Source: an uncultured Oscillospiraceae bacterium | GTDB taxonomy: Bacteria > Bacillota > Clostridia > Oscillospirales > Oscillospiraceae | Assembly (NCBI GenBank): GCA_947624465.1 | Contig: CANQKJ010000006.1 | Location: 1 to 28,702, forward strand | DNA: 28,702 nucleotides | Direction: 5' to 3' | Shown: piece after piece, positions 1 to 7,297 of the stretch | Numbering within the stretch: the first letter of the stretch is position 1 | Layout: the number at the start of each line of letters is the position of its first letter | Position numbers and translations under genes: made by a program | The notes under the pieces: model-generated | What the model saw: only the letters and a program-made list of their open reading frames with translations | Database searches by the model: none | Told to the model about the DNA's origin: nothing

Positions 1-138
1 GCACCTGCTCAAAGGCACGGCCCGCCGCAAACATGGCGAAGCTGGAGGCGAAGGGCACCAGCCCCATGAAGGCCGCCCCGGCCGCCACCGCCGTAATGTT
101 CCCCTCGGCGATGCCGCAGTTGAAATGCCGGTCCGAAT
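1..138 (-). pseudogene. Transketolase C-terminal subunit, partial and 5'-truncated
   Basis: Read on the minus strand, this stretch encodes [12 protein letters not shown] followed by a glycine/alanine-rich run and [16 protein letters not shown], which is the GIAE and FAxFxxGRAxEQ signature of the pyrimidine-binding domain of transketolase (C-terminal half in split two-subunit enzymes). The family joins ThDP chemistry to two-carbon transfer in the pentose phosphate pathway. The similarity stops at about 138: upstream codons read HYSDR and then sequence without transketolase character, although this domain normally has over 60 residues before the GIAE motif. The rest runs off the left edge. I call it a fragment cut by a rearrangement; the family call is firm, the exact breakpoint is uncertain by about 15 bases. 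Confidence 0.7.
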
Positions 139-563
139 AATGTGGACTTATGCGTAGTCTACAAAACCTGCCGAGAGTTGCTAAGGGCTACGTCAGACCA
201 AGGCTCTCCCATTCTAACAGCTTTGGCAATGATACGGAAAAAGGCACGGCTGGCTGCCGTGCCCTTAACCGTAAATATACTGACTGTGATATCCATTGAC
301 AGCCTAGATGGAATGATCATACCCCCACCTGAGTGGGAAGATCGTCACCACAGAGCATATCGCGGAGATTGCAAAGGGCCGCGATTACCGGCCCGATTTT
401 AATCGCCAGAAAGGAATGTACGAGGCATGGCGAAAAGTTGTGTCCCTACAGTTCTTTTTTGCCCCATAAATAGATCACATATGGAGGAAGCAGAAAATGG
501 CCAGAAGGCAGATGCCCAGATGCGCCACATTTTTGCCTGACAGGGGCTGGGACAGTTCAGCCG
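139..563. other. Scar-like intergenic region without a convincing intact gene
   Basis: Between the truncated transketolase and the GH2 promoter I see no credible intact gene. An open stretch at 317-469 (plus strand) encodes LSGKIVTTEHIAEIAKGRDY and then FNRQKGMYEAWRKVV before a stop; its composition looks protein-like and it may be the C-terminal tail of a lost gene, but I cannot assign a family. The region also carries a minus-strand terminator (238-263). The most likely reading is a deletion scar at the border of an accessory region. Confidence 0.4.
238..263 (-). terminator. Rho-independent terminator, minus strand
   Basis: GGCACGGC at 243-250 pairs perfectly with GCCGTGCC at 256-263 around a 5-base loop. 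On the minus strand the stem is followed directly by five T residues (complement of 238-242). No intact minus-strand gene remains upstream of it, so it probably belonged to a gene lost from this border region. Confidence 0.6.
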
Positions 564-593
564 ATTGCGCGGTAAATCAACAAATTGCGCTGT
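564..593 (+). promoter_or_regulatory. Direct-repeat operator, predicted LytTR regulator site (copy 1)
   Basis: ATTGCGCGGT (564-573) and ATTGCGCTGT (584-593) are direct repeats with a 20-base period, five bases upstream of a -35-like element. Nearly the same arrangement occurs at 8594-8623. Paired direct repeats about two helical turns apart just upstream of -35 are typical of LytTR-family (AgrA/ComE-like) response regulator sites, and a LytTR regulator lies at 6584. Assignment to that regulator is inferred. Confidence 0.55.
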
Positions 594-598
594 TCCTA

Positions 599-627
599 TT
601 GTATAAAATCGCCCCATATAATATATT
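599..627 (+). promoter_or_regulatory. Promoter of the GH2/uronate operon
   Basis: TTGTAT (599-604) and TATATT (622-627) are separated by 17 bases. A TATAAT overlaps at 617-622, so the exact -10 hexamer is not certain. The element lies in an AT-rich island immediately after the direct-repeat operator, and the same spacing is kept at the second operator copy (-35 at 8629, -10 at 8652). Transcription would run about 180 bases before the GH2 start. Confidence 0.5.
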
Positions 628-696
628 TTAATTAACATATTAGTATATATTGGTGAGTTTATAAACACAGGCATTTCCTTGCACAAAACATTTGAG

Positions 697-727
697 CTGG
701 GGGCCAGTTCAAAATACTGGCTCCCAG
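697..727 (+). other. Leader hairpin before the GH2 gene
   Basis: CTGGGGGCCAGT pairs with ACTGGCTCCCAG with one mismatch (G opposite T), giving a stem of about 12 positions with a short AT-rich loop. It is not followed by a T-run, so it is unlikely to be a simple terminator. It lies in the untranslated leader and might stabilise the mRNA or mark a processing point. No function can be assigned from sequence alone. Confidence 0.4.
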
Positions 728-810
728 TAAACTTATTTAACATGTCGGTTGTTTTCCTGACGCACGGATATACGGGCATTTTTCTAACAAAGAGGGAAGG
801 AAACAGAACT

Positions 811-2733
811 TTGAGAAGAATGATCAAACTGAACGAGGGCTGGCAGTTCACCAGCCCTGACGGCAGCGAGCAGGCGGTAGACATCCCCCACACCTGGAAC
901 GCGGTGGACGGACAGGACGGCGGCAACGACTACTGGCGGGGCACCTGCCGCTACCGCAGAACTTTCCCCAGGCCGGACTTCGACCCCCAGGCCCAGCGGG
1001 TCTACCTGGAGTTCCGGGGGGTCAACGCCTCCGCCGCCGTCACCCTCAACGGCAGAGAGGTCATGACCCACGACGGTGGCTACTCCACCTTCCGGGCCGA
1101 CGTCACCGATGTGCTGGCGGACACCAACGACCTGTCCGTGGCGGTGGACAACTCCGTCAACGACCGGGTCTATCCCCAGAAGGCCGACTTTACCTTCTAC
1201 GGCGGCATCTACCGGGACGTGTGGCTCATCGTGGTGGATAAGGACCACTTCGACCTGGACTTCTGGGGCGGTCCGGGCATCAAGGTCACCCCCACCGTGT
1301 CCGGCAAAGACGGCACCGTCCGGGTGGAGACCTTCCACAACGCCGAGGGCGCCGGCGTGGCTGTCCGGCTGGTGGACGCAGAGGGCGCGGTGGCGGCCCG
1401 GGGCGAGGGGACCGACGTCACCCTCACCATCCCCAACGTCCATCTCTGGGACGGGGTGAAGGATCCCTACCTGTACTCCTGCGAGGCCGACCTCATCGTG
1501 GGCGGGCAGGCGGTGGATCAGATCAGCACCCCCTTCGGCGTGCGCTCCTTCCATGTGGATCCGGACAAGGGCTTCTTCCTCAACGGGCGCCCCTACCCCC
1601 TCCGCGGCGTCTCCCGCCACCAGGACTGGAAGGGCATCGGCAACGCCATCACCAAAGCGCACCACGACAAAGACATGGAGCTCATCCGGGAGATGGGGGT
1701 CAACACCATCCGCCTGGCCCACTACCAGCACGACCAGTATTTCTATGACCTCTGCGACAAATACGGCATGATCGTCTGGGCGGAGATCCCCTATATCTCG
1801 GAGCACATGCCCAACGGCCGGGAGAACACCATCACCCAGATGAAGGAGCTCATCGTCCAGAACTACAACCACCCCTCCATCGTCACCTGGGGCCTGTCCA
1901 ACGAGATCACCATCTCCACCAAGGACAAGGCCGACATGCTGGATAACCACCGTGTGCTGAACGACCTGGTACATCAGATGGATCCCACCCGGCCCACCAC
2001 CCTGGCCTGCTACGCCATGTGCGGGCTCTTCAACAAGGTGGCCCACATCAGCGACCTGGTGAGCTGGAACCTGTACCTGGGCTGGTATGTGCCGGGGCTG
2101 TTCCTCAACGACCTGTGGATCGACTTCTTCCACTGGAAGTACCCAAAGCGCCCTCTGGGCTACTCGGAGTACGGCTGCGAAGCCATGACCAACCTCCACT
2201 CCTCCCACCCGAAGCGGGAGGATCAGACGGAGGAGTACCAGTGCGTGTACCACGAGTACCTGCTGAACTGCTTCGCCAAGCGGCCCTTTATGTGGGCCAC
2301 CCATGTGTGGAACATGTTCGACTTCGCCGCCGACGCCCGGGACCAGGGCGGCGAGCCGGGGATGAACCACAAGGGACTGGTGACCTTCGACCGGAAGATC
2401 AAGAAGGACAGCTTCTATCTCTACAAGGCCTGGTGGAGCGAGGACCCCTTTGTCCACATCTGCTCCAAGCGGTACGCGGAGCGGAACGAGGCCACCACTG
2501 CCGTGAAGGTCTACTCCAACCGGAAGGCCGTGGCCCTGTACGCCAACGGGGAGAAGGTGGGCGAGCAGGCCGGCGAGCACGTGTTCACCTTCCGGGTGCC
2601 GCTCAGCGGCGAGGTGAAGCTGGAGGCCCGGAGCGGGGAGCTGACCGACGAGGCCGTCATCCGCTATGTGGACAGGCCCAACCCCGACTACATCCTGAAA
2701 AAGGGCGAGGGCAAGGGCCAGAACTGGGTATAA
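811..2733 (+). CDS. Glycoside hydrolase family 2, beta-glucuronidase-like
   Basis: The 640-residue protein has the GH2 order: jelly-roll sugar-binding domain, immunoglobulin-like domain and TIM barrel. GVSRHQD opens the barrel; the acid/base is predicted as E365 in GLSNEI and the nucleophile as E453 in YSEYGCE. MNHKGLV carries the NxK pattern that binds the glucuronate carboxylate in beta-glucuronidases, although some clostridial GH2 beta-galactosidases have similar NDKG sequences, so specificity is not proven. No signal peptide is seen, so it should act in the cytoplasm. I chose TTG 811 because AGGGAAGG ends 10 bases upstream; ATG 820 is the alternative, and an upstream in-frame ATG at 679 has no ribosome site. 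The symporter, uxuA and SDR downstream support glucuronide use. Confidence 0.85.
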   Translation: MRRMIKLNEGWQFTSPDGSEQAVDIPHTWNAVDGQDGGNDYWRGTCRYRRTFPRPDFDPQAQRVYLEFRGVNASAAVTLNGREVMTHDGGYSTFRADVTDVLADTNDLSVAVDNSVNDRVYPQKADFTFYGGIYRDVWLIVVDKDHFDLDFWGGPGIKVTPTVSGKDGTVRVETFHNAEGAGVAVRLVDAEGAVAARGEGTDVTLTIPNVHLWDGVKDPYLYSCEADLIVGGQAVDQISTPFGVRSFHVDPDKGFFLNGRPYPLRGVSRHQDWKGIGNAITKAHHDKDMELIREMGVNTIRLAHYQHDQYFYDLCDKYGMIVWAEIPYISEHMPNGRENTITQMKELIVQNYNHPSIVTWGLSNEITISTKDKADMLDNHRVLNDLVHQMDPTRPTTLACYAMCGLFNKVAHISDLVSWNLYLGWYVPGLFLNDLWIDFFHWKYPKRPLGYSEYGCEAMTNLHSSHPKREDQTEEYQCVYHEYLLNCFAKRPFMWATHVWNMFDFAADARDQGGEPGMNHKGLVTFDRKIKKDSFYLYKAWWSEDPFVHICSKRYAERNEATTAVKVYSNRKAVALYANGEKVGEQAGEHVFTFRVPLSGEVKLEARSGELTDEAVIRYVDRPNPDYILKKGEGKGQNWV

Positions 2734-2752
2734 GAGAGAGGGAGGAGTCAAG

Positions 2753-4372
2753 ATGGCAAACAACGAAAACCCGGCGGGCGCTGTGACCAACCGGGCAAAA
2801 ATGTATCAGCTGGCGCTGTTCCCCATGAACAACGGCGCCACCAACGTCTACTTTGTGCTGATCCTGGCCTATGTGGCCCAGTTCGGCGACAACATCCTGC
2901 ACCTGGGCATCTTCGCCTCGCTGATGGTCACCGTCATGCGGGTGTGCGACGCCGTCACCGACCCCATCATCGGCGCGATGATGGACCGCACCAGCACCCC
3001 CATCGGCAAGTTCCGTCCATTCATGATCATCGGCTCCGCCATCATGGCGGTGTCGGTCATCGCTCTTTACATCCTGACCCCCTTCATCCCGGAGAGCATG
3101 ATGTGGCTGCGCTATGTGGCCTTCGTGGTGATCTACTTCATCTGGGTTATCGGCTACACCTTCCAGACCTCGGTGACCCGCGCCGGCCAGACGGTGCTCA
3201 CCAACGACCCCAACCAGCGGCCCATGTTCACCATCTTCAACACCATCGGCTCCCTGCTGGGCATGGGCGTGATGCAGTTCCTCATCCCCCAGGTCAAGGC
3301 CGCGTTCGACGTGTATAAGGTGGACGCCGCGGGGAACTTCATCCTGGACGAGGCGGGGAAAAAGATCCTCGATGTCTCCGGGATCGCCAACCCCGTGGTG
3401 TGGCGCATCATCACCCCCGTGGGCATCGTCATCTCCGTGGCTCTCACCGCCCTGGCCATCATCGGCATCGCGGCCAAGGACAAGCCGGAGTTCTACGGCA
3501 TCGGCGGCGCCCAGGAGAAGGTGAAGCTCTCCGAGTACGTGGAGATCATCAAGAACAACAAGCCCATGCAGCGGCTGATGGTGGCCGGCGGCGGCTGCAA
3601 GCTGGCCCTGGCCATCGCCACCAATACCACGGTGCTGCTGGCGCTGTACGGCATCGTGATGGGCAATTACAACGCCCTGTACCTGCCCATGATGGTGCTG
3701 GGCTATGTGTGCGCGGTGCCGTTCTTCCTGCTGTCCATGCGGACCTCCCAGAAGAAGGGCCAGCGGGCCTCTCTGATCCGCTATGTCTCCGTGGCCCTGA
3801 TCTGCTATGTGGGCGTGCTGGCCCTGCTGCTGATCAACTCCCACGGCAATCCCGCGACTACCCTGTCCTTCCCGTTCAACGGCGGCGGCGCCATCAATCT
3901 GTACACCATCCTGTTCATCGTGTTCTTCGGCATCGGCTACGGCGCGTACTACGCCACGGCGGATATGCCCATCCCCATGGTGGCCGACTGTTCCGACTAC
4001 GAGACCTACCGCTCCGGCAAGTACATCCCCGGCATCATGGGGACGCTGTTCTCCCTGGTGGATAAGCTGGTGTCCTCCCTGGCCCAGTCACTGGTGGCCA
4101 TCATCTTCCTGATCGCCACCGGGGTGAACACGCTGCCCAACGACGCCACACCCTACTCCACCGGCATCAAGGTGGCGGTGATCGTCATGTTCTGCGTGAT
4201 CCCCATGATCGCCTGGGCGGCCACGCTGATCGCCATGAAGGGCTATTCCCTCACCGGCGAGAAGATGAAGGAGATCCAGGCTGTGAACGCCCAGCGGAAG
4301 GAAGCCGTGACCCAGGGCGCCAGCCTGGACGAGGCCATGAAGAAGTACCCCTGCACCCCGGACAAGCAGTAA
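2753..4372 (+). CDS. GPH-family sugar (glucuronide):cation symporter
   Basis: This 539-residue multi-spanning membrane protein has the hallmark GPH (glycoside-pentoside-hexuronide) motif DAVTDPIIGAMMDRT (from about residue 66) followed by GKFRP, the loop between helices 2 and 3. Hydrophobic segments continue to about residue 500, with a charged C-terminal tail ending in an EAMKKYPC sequence. It starts 19 bases after the GH2 stop with GGAGGAG ahead of ATG. It is longer than MelB/UidB-type members (about 460), due mainly to an extra loop near residues 180-210 (VYKVDAAGNF... region). Family membership is clear; transport of a glucuronide is inferred from the neighbours. Confidence 0.88.
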   Translation: MANNENPAGAVTNRAKMYQLALFPMNNGATNVYFVLILAYVAQFGDNILHLGIFASLMVTVMRVCDAVTDPIIGAMMDRTSTPIGKFRPFMIIGSAIMAVSVIALYILTPFIPESMMWLRYVAFVVIYFIWVIGYTFQTSVTRAGQTVLTNDPNQRPMFTIFNTIGSLLGMGVMQFLIPQVKAAFDVYKVDAAGNFILDEAGKKILDVSGIANPVVWRIITPVGIVISVALTALAIIGIAAKDKPEFYGIGGAQEKVKLSEYVEIIKNNKPMQRLMVAGGGCKLALAIATNTTVLLALYGIVMGNYNALYLPMMVLGYVCAVPFFLLSMRTSQKKGQRASLIRYVSVALICYVGVLALLLINSHGNPATTLSFPFNGGGAINLYTILFIVFFGIGYGAYYATADMPIPMVADCSDYETYRSGKYIPGIMGTLFSLVDKLVSSLAQSLVAIIFLIATGVNTLPNDATPYSTGIKVAVIVMFCVIPMIAWAATLIAMKGYSLTGEKMKEIQAVNAQRKEAVTQGASLDEAMKKYPCTPDKQ

Positions 4373-4381
4373 AGCAGATTC

Positions 4382-4419
4382 AAACGGCGCCGCCCCTCAC
4401 CGTGCGGCGGTGCCGTTTT
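4382..4419 (+). terminator. Intercistronic hairpin, weak terminator or attenuator
   Basis: AAACGGC/GCCGTTT (4382-4388 with 4412-4418) and GCCGC/GCGGC (4389-4393 with 4404-4408) form a 12-pair stem interrupted by a 3-base bulge, followed by only four T residues. It sits between the symporter and uxuA and could cause partial termination or protect the mRNA end, lowering or separating uxuA expression. Confidence 0.5.
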
Positions 4420-4450
4420 CAATCAGACCGAACGACAAGGAGGTATCACA

Positions 4451-5548
4451 ATGAAAATGACCTGGCGCTGGTACGGCGAAGGCAACGACCAGATCAAGCT
4501 GTCCGATATCCGGCAGATCCCCGGCGTGGAGGGGATCGTGTGGGCCCTCCACGACAAGATGCCCGGCGAGGTGTGGCAGCCGGAGGAGATCAAGGTGGTC
4601 GTGGATCAGATCAAGGCCGCCGGCTTCAACGCCGACGTGGTGGAATCGGTCAACGTCCACGACGACATCAAAATCGGCCTGCCCACCCGGGATCAGCACA
4701 TCGAGAACTACAAGCAGACCATCCGCAACCTGGCGCCCTTTGGGGTAAAGGTGATCTGTTACAACTTCATGCCCGTGTTTGACTGGACCCGCACCGACCT
4801 GTTCCACCCGGTGGGGGACGGCTCCACCGCGTTGTACTACGAGGCGTCCAAGATCCACGAAGATCCCAAGGAGATGGCAGATTACGTCATGTCCTTTACT
4901 GAGAAGTACCACATGACCTTCCCCGGCTGGGAGCCGGAGCGGATGGCCAGGCTGGACGAGTTGTTCAAGGCCTATGCCCCTGTCACCAAGGAGAAGCTGT
5001 GGGAGAACTTCAAGTACTTCCTGGAGGCGATCATGCCCACCTGCCGGGAGTGCGATATCAAGATGGCCGTCCATATGGACGATCCCCCGTGGGACATCTT
5101 CGGGCTGCCCCGCCTGCTGGTGAACGGGGAGGCCATCGACCGCTTCCTCAGCATGGTGGACGACCCGTATAACTGCCTGACGCTGTGCTCCGGCAGCCTG
5201 AACGCCGACCCCCACAACAACGTGGCCGACATCGTGCGCAAACACTGTGACCGTATCGCCTTCGCCCACATCCGCAACGTCAAGCACTTCCCCAACGGCG
5301 ACTTCTCCGAGGCCTCCCACCGGGACTGCGACGGCGACACCGGCATTCTGGACATCCTCAAGGCGTATCACGACTGCGGGTTTGACGGATATATCCGCCC
5401 GGATCACGGCCGCCATCTGTGGAACGAGGGCCCCGGCACCGTCCGGCCCGGGTACGGCCTGTATGACCGAGCCCTCGGCGTGATGTACATGATGGGCGTC
5501 TGGGATATGCTGGATAAACTTGACGGCGAGAAGGCCCAAAGCTGCTGA
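4451..5548 (+). CDS. uxuA: Mannonate dehydratase
   Basis: The protein (365 residues) converts D-mannonate to 2-keto-3-deoxygluconate in the hexuronate pathway. It opens with MTWRWYGEGND and keeps GVEGIVWALHD, both typical of UxuA. Candidate metal ligands are H208 (AVHMDD), C246 (LTLCSGS), H273 (FAHIRN) and D318 (RPDHG); their spacing closely matches the Mn-binding His-Cys-His-Asp set reported for streptococcal UxuA. Length fits the Gram-positive form. AAGGAGG lies 7 bases ahead of ATG. Its position directly before an SDR oxidoreductase and behind a GH2/symporter pair places it in a glucuronide catabolic operon. Confidence 0.95.
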   Translation: MKMTWRWYGEGNDQIKLSDIRQIPGVEGIVWALHDKMPGEVWQPEEIKVVVDQIKAAGFNADVVESVNVHDDIKIGLPTRDQHIENYKQTIRNLAPFGVKVICYNFMPVFDWTRTDLFHPVGDGSTALYYEASKIHEDPKEMADYVMSFTEKYHMTFPGWEPERMARLDELFKAYAPVTKEKLWENFKYFLEAIMPTCRECDIKMAVHMDDPPWDIFGLPRLLVNGEAIDRFLSMVDDPYNCLTLCSGSLNADPHNNVADIVRKHCDRIAFAHIRNVKHFPNGDFSEASHRDCDGDTGILDILKAYHDCGFDGYIRPDHGRHLWNEGPGTVRPGYGLYDRALGVMYMMGVWDMLDKLDGEKAQSC

Positions 5549-5566
5549 ACTAAGGAGGAAACCACT

Positions 5567-6421
5567 ATGGAAAAGAACGTTTTGAACACCGATCTGACCG
5601 GGAAAGTAGCCGTTGTCACCGGGGCGGGCGGCGTGCTGTGCTCCGCTTTCGCCAAGGTGCTGGCCCGGGCCGGCGCGAAAGTGGCCCTGCTGGACCTGAA
5701 CGAGAAGGCCGCCCAGGGCTTTGCCGACGAGATCGCTGCCGAGGGCGGTGTGGCAAAAGCCTACGCCTGCAACGTGCTGGACAAAGATGTGTGCTATGCC
5801 GTGGCCGACGCGGTGTGCTCCGACCTGGGTCCCTGCGACATCCTCATCAACGGAGCCGGCGGCAACAATCCCCGGGCCTCCACCGACAAGGAGTACTTCG
5901 AGGTGGGGGACATCGAGGCCGACACCAAGAGCTTCTTCGACCTGGATAAGAGCGGGGTGGAGTTCGTGTTTAACCTGAATTTCATCGGTACCCTGCTGCC
6001 CACCCAGGCCTTCGCCCGGCAGATGATCGGCCGGGCGGGCTGCAATATCCTGAACATCAGTTCCATGAACGCCTACACCCCTCTGACCAAGATCCCCGCC
6101 TACTCCGGGGCCAAGGCCGCCGTCAGCAACTTCACCCAGTGGCTGGCCGTCCATTTCTCCAAGGTGGGCATCCGGGTGAACGCCATCGCTCCCGGCTTCT
6201 TCTCCACCAAGCAGAACGCCGCCCTGCTGTTCAACCCCGACGGCACCCCCACCGCCCGCACGGGCAAGATCCTGGCCGCCACCCCCATGGGCCGCTTCGG
6301 CGACACCGAGAAGGAACTGGCCGGGGCGGTGCTGTTCCTGTTGAACAACGAGGCCGCCAGTTTCATCACCGGCGTGTGCATCCCCATCGACGGCGGTTTC
6401 TCCGCCTACTCCGGGGTGTGA
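5567..6421 (+). CDS. SDR oxidoreductase, probable fructuronate reductase (D-mannonate oxidoreductase)
   Basis: This is a 284-residue classical short-chain dehydrogenase. The Rossmann nucleotide motif is TGAGGVLCSA near residue 19, NGAGG stands for the NNAG motif, the catalytic Ser is in NISSMNAY, and Y179/K183 form YSGAK. The C-terminus has the usual IPIDGGFSAYSG ending. In Firmicutes, SDR proteins of this type next to uxuA reduce D-fructuronate to D-mannonate with NAD(P)H, replacing the unrelated UxuB fold of enterobacteria. TAAGGAGG precedes the ATG, 18 bases after uxuA, so the genes are coupled in one operon. Substrate is inferred from context. Confidence 0.87.
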   Translation: MEKNVLNTDLTGKVAVVTGAGGVLCSAFAKVLARAGAKVALLDLNEKAAQGFADEIAAEGGVAKAYACNVLDKDVCYAVADAVCSDLGPCDILINGAGGNNPRASTDKEYFEVGDIEADTKSFFDLDKSGVEFVFNLNFIGTLLPTQAFARQMIGRAGCNILNISSMNAYTPLTKIPAYSGAKAAVSNFTQWLAVHFSKVGIRVNAIAPGFFSTKQNAALLFNPDGTPTARTGKILAATPMGRFGDTEKELAGAVLFLLNNEAASFITGVCIPIDGGFSAYSGV

Positions 6422-6437
6422 GGAGGGCCTGCCATGG

Positions 6438-6509
6438 CGGAAGGAAGCTGTGGCCCAGGGCGCCAGCTTGGACGAGGCCATGTCCTCCATCACCGACGAA
6501 ACTATGTGA
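6438..6509 (+). pseudogene. Relic of a second GPH transporter C-terminus
   Basis: In frame from 6438 the DNA encodes RKEAVAQGASLDEAMSSITD and stops at 6507-6509. The first 15 residues match the symporter C-terminus (RKEAVTQGASLDEAM, about 4293-4340) at both DNA and protein level, with a different tail. It lacks everything upstream, so a duplicated or deleted paralogous transporter gene probably once stood here. The similarity starts within a few bases of the SDR stop region, marking a recombination joint. Confidence 0.65.
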
Positions 6510-6583
6510 TTAAACGCGCAAAGACTTTGAAAGCATGTCTGGTGTGAATGGACATGATAAGGGACGGAAAGGAGGGAAAGCGT

Positions 6584-7297
6584 ATGCTGAGGATCGGGAT
6601 ATTGGAGGATGAAAAGGCGCAGAGCGACAAATTGATCGGCTTCTTAGAGAGATATAAGTCAAAGCACAACGGCTTTTCCTATACGGCGAAGGTTTTTGAC
6701 ACAGGGAGTAAGCTGATTGGCAGCTATAAGCGGAATTTTGATCTGCTGTTTATGGATATTCGTCTGCCGGATATGCTTGGCATCGACGCCGCGCGGGAGA
6801 TACGAAAGTCGGATAAAAACGTGATGATTGTATTTGTGACAAACCTGGCGCAGTATGCCATAGACGGCTATGAAGTGAACGCCTTTGACTATATCCTTAA
6901 GCCGCTCATGTATGGTCCCTTTGAACCGAAGTTCACCCGGATCCTGAATGTCTTGTCCCGGACCAGTCCGGAAAAGTGGCTGACGTTGAAGACAAAACAG
7001 GAAACATTCCTGATCAAGATCGATTCCATCATCTATGTTGAGGTAAGCGGGCACGACTTGATCTTTCACACCGTCGAGAAAGAATATCGTGTCTGGGGAA
7101 CGCTGTCAAAAATCGAGCAGGATCTGAGTGGGGCGGCCTTTTCCCGCTGCAACGCCTGTTATCTCGTCAATCTCAGATATGTAGAACAAGTCAAGGGGTA
7201 TTTTGTCAAGGTGAGAGGACACGAGCTCAATATCAGCAGAAACCGCCGTAAGGATTTTTTGGAGGACCTTGCACGATACAAGGGAGGTAGTTTCTGA
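6584..7297 (+). CDS. LytTR-family response regulator
   Basis: The 237-residue protein has an N-terminal receiver domain: acidic pocket ILEDE, predicted phospho-acceptor D58 in FMDIRLPD, and K106 in ILKPL. A LytTR DNA-binding domain follows (about residues 130-235), with FLIKIDSIIYVEV, and FSRCNACYLVNLRYVE and NISRNRRKDF. Such AgrA-like regulators bind paired direct repeats and usually activate. ATG 6584 is preferred over ATG 6548 because AAAGGAGGG lies just upstream. The gene overlaps the kinase start by one base. Its likely operators are the direct repeats at 564-593 and 8594-8623. Confidence 0.93.
   Translation: MLRIGILEDEKAQSDKLIGFLERYKSKHNGFSYTAKVFDTGSKLIGSYKRNFDLLFMDIRLPDMLGIDAAREIRKSDKNVMIVFVTNLAQYAIDGYEVNAFDYILKPLMYGPFEPKFTRILNVLSRTSPEKWLTLKTKQETFLIKIDSIIYVEVSGHDLIFHTVEKEYRVWGTLSKIEQDLSGAAFSRCNACYLVNLRYVEQVKGYFVKVRGHELNISRNRRKDFLEDLARYKGGSF

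Noticed and set aside
142..402. 86-codon plus-strand frame after the transketolase fragment
   Set aside because: No ribosome site, crosses a terminator hairpin, and has no recognisable features.
784..2790. Very long minus-strand open frame opposite the GH2 gene
   Set aside because: It is His/Val/Gly-rich low-complexity translation opposite a GH2 gene with intact motifs; high GC codon bias leaves the antisense frame open.
2657..3844. Minus-strand frame opposite the symporter
   Set aside because: His-rich shadow of a membrane protein gene, no ribosome site.
4397..6493. 698-codon minus-strand frame opposite uxuA and the SDR gene
   Set aside because: It spans two recognised genes and their ribosome sites and has no domain signature; antisense shadow.
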